DNA from: a virus
Reading direction: 5' to 3' (one strand)
IMG/VR virus record: IMGVR_UViG_3300028025_001316
Coordinates: 1 to 30,446 of that record
Length of the DNA stretch: 30,446 bases
Below, piece after piece: positions 28,666-30,446 of this stretch (position 1 is the stretch's first letter; each line of letters starts with the position of its first letter). The position numbers and the translations under genes are program-made. A model generated the notes under the pieces. The model searched no databases, was not told where the DNA came from, and saw nothing but the letters and a program-made list of their open reading frames with translations.

Positions 28666-29401
28666 TGTTTAGGTGTTTTTGTTTTTGTAAATCCTCGTAA
28701 AGTTCGTCAAATACGTTTTTGCCTTTGCTTTCTTTTTTTGGTACTGGGTTGCCTCTTTTTACCCAATTAAAAAAATGCTCCTTGGCAAGCTTTTCGTTTT
28801 CTTTAAAATCAGCCTTTAAGATACATTCTTGCCTAAAGGTATTCAAATGGTTTTTAACTTCTGTTAAATCAGCTTTCCAGTTCATTGCTAATCCTTCAAG
28901 CCAAATGTTATTATTCCATAATTGACGAAAAATCGCATTATGTGAATCCTCATTTACTTTGATTTCTTTTTCTTTAATTTCTTTTACTTTACTTTCCTTT
29001 AATTGCATTGCATCCGCATTGCGTTCGCTATGCGTTCGCATTGCGTTCGCATCAATATCCCTATTCCAGCGTTTCTTGGCTGATTCTCTTGCTTTTTCTG
29101 AGCGCTCTTCCTTTAATTCCATACGCTTTAATAGGCTTTCAGACCAAAAATATTGGTCATCTAATTGGAATAAATCAAATTCATTAATAAGCTTTTTTAT
29201 GCAATCCTCATGCGTTTGCAATGCGAATGCAATGCCTTTGTAATGCGTTCGCATCCGAAAGTCGCTTTCGTTTCTAAGCATCTCAATAATTGCCCAAAAC
29301 AACCCATACCCCTCCCAACCCATTTCCATTCTTAGCTGGAGAATCTTTGGGTCATCTTTGGCATTTGAATCGTGGGAAAAATAATAAGCTTCTTTTTTCA
29401 T
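28658..29401 (-). CDS. Lin1244/DUF4373-type replication initiator with internal iterons
   Basis: A 247-aa protein. Residues 1-95 are the Lin1244/Lin1753 N-terminal domain (YYFSHDSNAKDDPKILQLRM, GYGLFWAIIEMLRNES, FWSESLLKRMELKEERS). A basic linker (SAKKRWNRDIDANAMRTHSE) and a C-terminal helical domain (AIFRQLWNNNIWLEGLAMNW, NTFRQECILK) follow. The family is associated with phage and plasmid replication initiation. The gene holds two arrays of four 11-bp iterons, so protein and origin seem to be nested, as in lambda O. Its ATG lies directly behind a terminator-like hairpin, so its expression may be attenuated. Confidence 0.85.
   Translation of the reverse strand: MKKEAYYFSHDSNAKDDPKILQLRMEMGWEGYGLFWAIIEMLRNESDFRMRTHYKGIAFALQTHEDCIKKLINEFDLFQLDDQYFWSESLLKRMELKEERSEKARESAKKRWNRDIDANAMRTHSERNADAMQLKESKVKEIKEKEIKVNEDSHNAIFRQLWNNNIWLEGLAMNWKADLTEVKNHLNTFRQECILKADFKENEKLAKEHFFNWVKRGNPVPKKESKGKNVFDELYEDLQKQKHLNNE
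29007..29050. repeat. Iteron array A: four 11-bp repeats
   Basis: Four head-to-tail 11-bp units at 29007-29017, 29018-29028, 29029-29039 and 29040-29050; consensus ATTGCGTTCGC, core TGCGTTCGCA. Unit one has CATCC for CGTTC. The period of 11 is not a multiple of three, so the repeat is not produced by a repeated peptide. It lies in the linker of the replication gene, next to an AT-rich pyrimidine tract. Confidence 0.85.
29210..29253. repeat. Iteron array B: four 11-bp repeats
   Basis: Four head-to-tail 11-bp units at 29210-29220, 29221-29231, 29232-29242 and 29243-29253: ATGCGTTTGCA, ATGCGAATGCA, ATGCCTTTGTA and ATGCGTTCGCA. The last is the consensus and is a near-palindrome (TGCG-TT-CGCA). 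The array lies 159 bp from array A in the same orientation and within the conserved N-terminal domain region of the replication gene. Confidence 0.8.
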
Positions 29402-29404
29402 ATA

Positions 29405-29440
29405 AAATAAAAAACCCCAACAGGTGAGAGACTGTCGGGG
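29405..29440 (-). terminator. Terminator/attenuator hairpin before the replication gene
   Basis: On the minus strand CCCCGACAG-TCTCTCAC-CTGTTGGGG forms a 9-bp stem with one G-T pair and an 8-base loop followed by TTTTTTATTTT. It lies between the early promoter and the ATG at 29401, only a few bases before the start codon. It may end a short RNA or act as an attenuator of the replication gene. Confidence 0.8.
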
Positions 29441-29493
29441 CAGGTTAAGTTAACCTATGGAATCATTCTTGCCTCTCACCTCAGGAATGATTC
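29405..29493 (-). ncRNA. Structured three-hairpin leader or small RNA
   Basis: The expected transcript from the promoter at 29498-29527 begins near a hairpin with a perfect 9-bp stem (GAATCATTC at 29493-29485 with GAATGATTC at 29468-29460, 16-base loop). A 6-bp hairpin follows (AGGTTA/TAACCT, 29456-29442), then the terminator hairpin. The loop of the first contains AGGTGAGAG (29481-29473) and the terminator loop and right arm contain its exact complement CTCTCACCT (29430-29422). This 9-bp pairing could form a kissing complex or an antiterminator. About 85-90 nt in total. Confidence 0.55.
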
Positions 29494-29497
29494 GATA

Positions 29498-29527
29498 CAC
29501 AAATATAAATCTTTTCTATTTATCCAA
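29498..29527 (-). promoter_or_regulatory. Early promoter for the leader and replication genes
   Basis: On the minus strand TTG (29527-29525), a 19-bp spacer, then TATATTTG (29505-29498). It matches the Bacteroidota consensus fully (TTG at -33, TAnnTTTG at -7). The predicted start near 29491 is at the foot of the first leader hairpin. It overlaps the last codons of the 49-aa HTH gene. Confidence 0.65.
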
Positions 29528-29669
29528 CTAAATCCCGACGTTTTAGTTCGGTATAAATTGTGCCATAACATCGATTAAGTTCAATTGCAATTATTTTAAT
29601 TGGCTTGCGGTCTTGCCATCCTTCAAATATTAACTGCTTTTCCTCGTCAGTTACTCTGCGTCTTTTCAT
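29520..29669 (-). CDS. 49-aa helix-turn-helix protein
   Basis: A short ORF with an ATG at 29669 encodes MKRRRVTDEEKQLIFEGWQD then RKPIKIIAIELNRCYGTIYT and ELKRRDLVG. It reads as one homeodomain-like/resolvase-type helix-turn-helix: helix (TDEEKQLIFEGWQD), turn, helix (IKIIAIELN), and the recognition helix (YGTIYTELKRRDL). The basic N-terminal arm (KRRR) fits DNA contact. It starts 23 bp inside the end of the upstream gene and ends beside the early promoter, so it could act on that promoter. Length and codon pattern look normal for a small phage regulator. Confidence 0.7.
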   Translation of the reverse strand: MKRRRVTDEEKQLIFEGWQDRKPIKIIAIELNRCYGTIYTELKRRDLVG

Positions 29670-30012
29670 TGTCGTTTAAAATTTGTTCAATAGCTGATAA
29701 ACAGTCGTGAAATAGATTGCCACCTTGGTCAATCGAATTGTGTAAGCGTTCAAACAAAGTCACAAACTCGTGAAACTGCTTAATTGTTGCCTCTCCGCCG
29801 TCGTAATTTTCCAAGAATCTAAACGCCTCGGTTGACTTACGTTTTAAAGCGTTAATCATGTTCTTATGCTTAGTTTTTAGGTCTACGTCAAATGCTTTGA
29901 GCATTGTTACGTCCTCGTAGTAATCGAGCATAATTTCTTGGAGCGCCAAGTATACCAAGTACTTTTGAGTTGCTCGGTGGTTGAGTTCGGTAATTATTTC
30001 CTCTCGTGTCAT
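29647..30012 (-). CDS. Hypothetical helical early protein
   Basis: A 121-aa acidic, mostly helical protein: EIITELNHRATQKYLVYLAL, QEIMLDYYEDVTMLKAFDVD, LKTKHKNMINALKRKSTEAF, EATIKQFHEFVTLFERLHNS. No catalytic or metal motif is visible. The pattern suggests a four-helix bundle. I recall similar unassigned early proteins in Bacteroidota phages. It overlaps HTH_39 upstream by 4 bp and the 49-aa HTH gene downstream by 23 bp, so it is part of the early regulatory group. Confidence 0.7.
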   Translation of the reverse strand: MTREEIITELNHRATQKYLVYLALQEIMLDYYEDVTMLKAFDVDLKTKHKNMINALKRKSTEAFRFLENYDGGEATIKQFHEFVTLFERLHNSIDQGGNLFHDCLSAIEQILNDNEKTQSN

Positions 30013-30218
30013 CGTTTTACAAAATACCGTGCAACCCTCTTGCCATTTTCTAGCGTAACCATGTCGGTTACCACGTTTAAACCTTTGTCTCTAAGGTCTG
30101 CAATCCTAGCGGCTAGTCTAAAGCATCCAAACTGGTTTAAAGCTTCTAGCTGGGTCAAGGAATAGCCATTCAATAGCCATCCCTTGATTAGTGCGTTTTG
30201 TGAGTCTGTGCTTGTCAT
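30009..30218 (-). CDS. HTH_39 domain protein
   Basis: A 69-aa protein that consists almost wholly of an HTH_39-type domain: NALIKGWLLNGYSLTQLEAL, NQFGCFRLAARIADLRDKGL, then a beta wing NVVTDMVTLENGKRVARYF. The (I/L)xxWLxxGxxLTxxEALxxFGxxRLAARIxDLRxxG pattern is characteristic. These small phage proteins are thought to bind DNA and regulate or assist replication, but the target is unknown. ATG overlaps the upstream stop (TAATG) and it overlaps the next gene by 4 bp. Confidence 0.88.
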   Translation of the reverse strand: MTSTDSQNALIKGWLLNGYSLTQLEALNQFGCFRLAARIADLRDKGLNVVTDMVTLENGKRVARYFVKR

Positions 30219-30430
30219 TAGTTCAAATAATCTAAAATTAAAATACTTGCTTTAGTGTACTCCTCTTTAAATTCCTCCTCAGTAATTGCAATCAAATCTT
30301 GGCTAATTGTATTTTGATGCCAGCGATTAGCTGACCAGCTGATTTGCAAAATTGAAATCTCAGGATACAAAAGTAAAGACTTATCTAAATTAGACTTTAC
30401 AAATAGATAGCTCCTATCATCTAAAATCAT
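30218..30430 (-). CDS. Hypothetical 70-aa early protein at the right edge
   Basis: The protein starts MILDDRSYLFVKSNLDKSLL and continues LYPEISILQISWSANRWHQN, then TISQDLIAITEEEFKEEY and a hydrophobic TKASILILDYLN end. It is small and mixed in secondary structure, with no family that I recognise. The ATG at 30430 is 16 bases from the window edge, so its promoter cannot be seen. The stop is shared with the HTH_39 start as TAATG, indicating co-expression. Confidence 0.65.
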   Translation of the reverse strand: MILDDRSYLFVKSNLDKSLLLYPEISILQISWSANRWHQNTISQDLIAITEEEFKEEYTKASILILDYLN

Positions 30431-30446
30431 GTGATAATGACTATAA

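Larger units (their letters stand above)
28950..29253. other. Candidate replication origin (lambda-type, inside the initiator gene)
   Basis: The span contains both four-unit iteron arrays and, beside array A (28955-29004), a strongly strand-biased AT-rich stretch, almost all T and C on the plus strand, that could be the DNA unwinding element. This is the architecture of the lambda origin, where initiator iterons and an AT-rich region lie within gene O. The initiator is expected to bind the TGCGTTCGCA units, which repeat on one face of the helix. Confidence 0.65.

Overview
The window looks like most of the genome of a tailed, siphovirus-type phage (or prophage) of a Bacteroidota host. The host assignment rests on three things. 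Intergenic regions carry promoter-like elements of the Bacteroidota form (TTG, about 19 bp, then TAnnTTTG). Starts have A/T-rich leaders instead of Shine-Dalgarno sites. Several families are typical of Bacteroidota phages (Lin1244/DUF4373 replication protein, HTH_39, the holin/spanin types). The sequence is AT-rich. No integrase, tRNA, rRNA, IS element or CRISPR array was found, so temperate or virulent lifestyle is undecided.

Layout. Positions 1-844 hold a short rightward operon: a partial unknown gene, a 31-aa membrane peptide, a DUF1599/Nmad1 protein and a small Cys protein. It converges on one very long leftward gene array, 841-30430. Read in its direction of transcription (right to left), the array starts with early/regulatory genes (30430-29520: an unknown, HTH_39, an unknown, a 49-aa HTH). 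A promoter plus a three-hairpin structured leader ending in a terminator follows (29527-29405). Next come replication and recombination genes (Lin1244-type replication protein carrying two four-unit iteron arrays, an unknown, an SSB-like protein, a 49-aa membrane protein, RusA), then an XRE regulator with its own promoter and operator-like dyad, a small unknown gene and a terminator. Two methyltransferases, one ParB-fused, lead into packaging and head genes (TerS, TerL, portal, Mu F-like morphogenesis protein, GT25-like glycosyltransferase, prohead protease, HK97-type capsid protein, terminator, GT4-like glycosyltransferase). The connector and tail genes follow (gp6-like, head closure, gp10-like, tail terminator, two paralogous tail tube proteins, G and G-T chaperones with a -1 frameshift, tape measure, tail tip, fibres). 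After a GAAA-loop terminator and a promoter-like element comes the lysis cassette (membrane protein, basic peptide, holin-like, i-spanin-like, lipoprotein o-spanin-like, M15 peptidase, metallophosphoesterase, two unknowns).

Genes are tightly packed and often overlap by 1 bp (TAATG), 4 bp (ATGA), 8 bp or more, which implies translational coupling. Many start choices below come from these overlaps. The most notable signals are: (1) two tandem arrays of four 11-bp iterons inside the replication gene, out of step with the codons, as in a lambda-type origin; (2) a promoter-leader-terminator unit with complementary hairpin loops, either an attenuator or a small RNA; (3) the A10 slippery run joining G and T; (4) repeated TTG-N19-TATTTTTA elements before structural genes; (5) two glycosyltransferases inside the head module; (6) four small genes (31-49 aa), three of which fill otherwise unexplained gaps.
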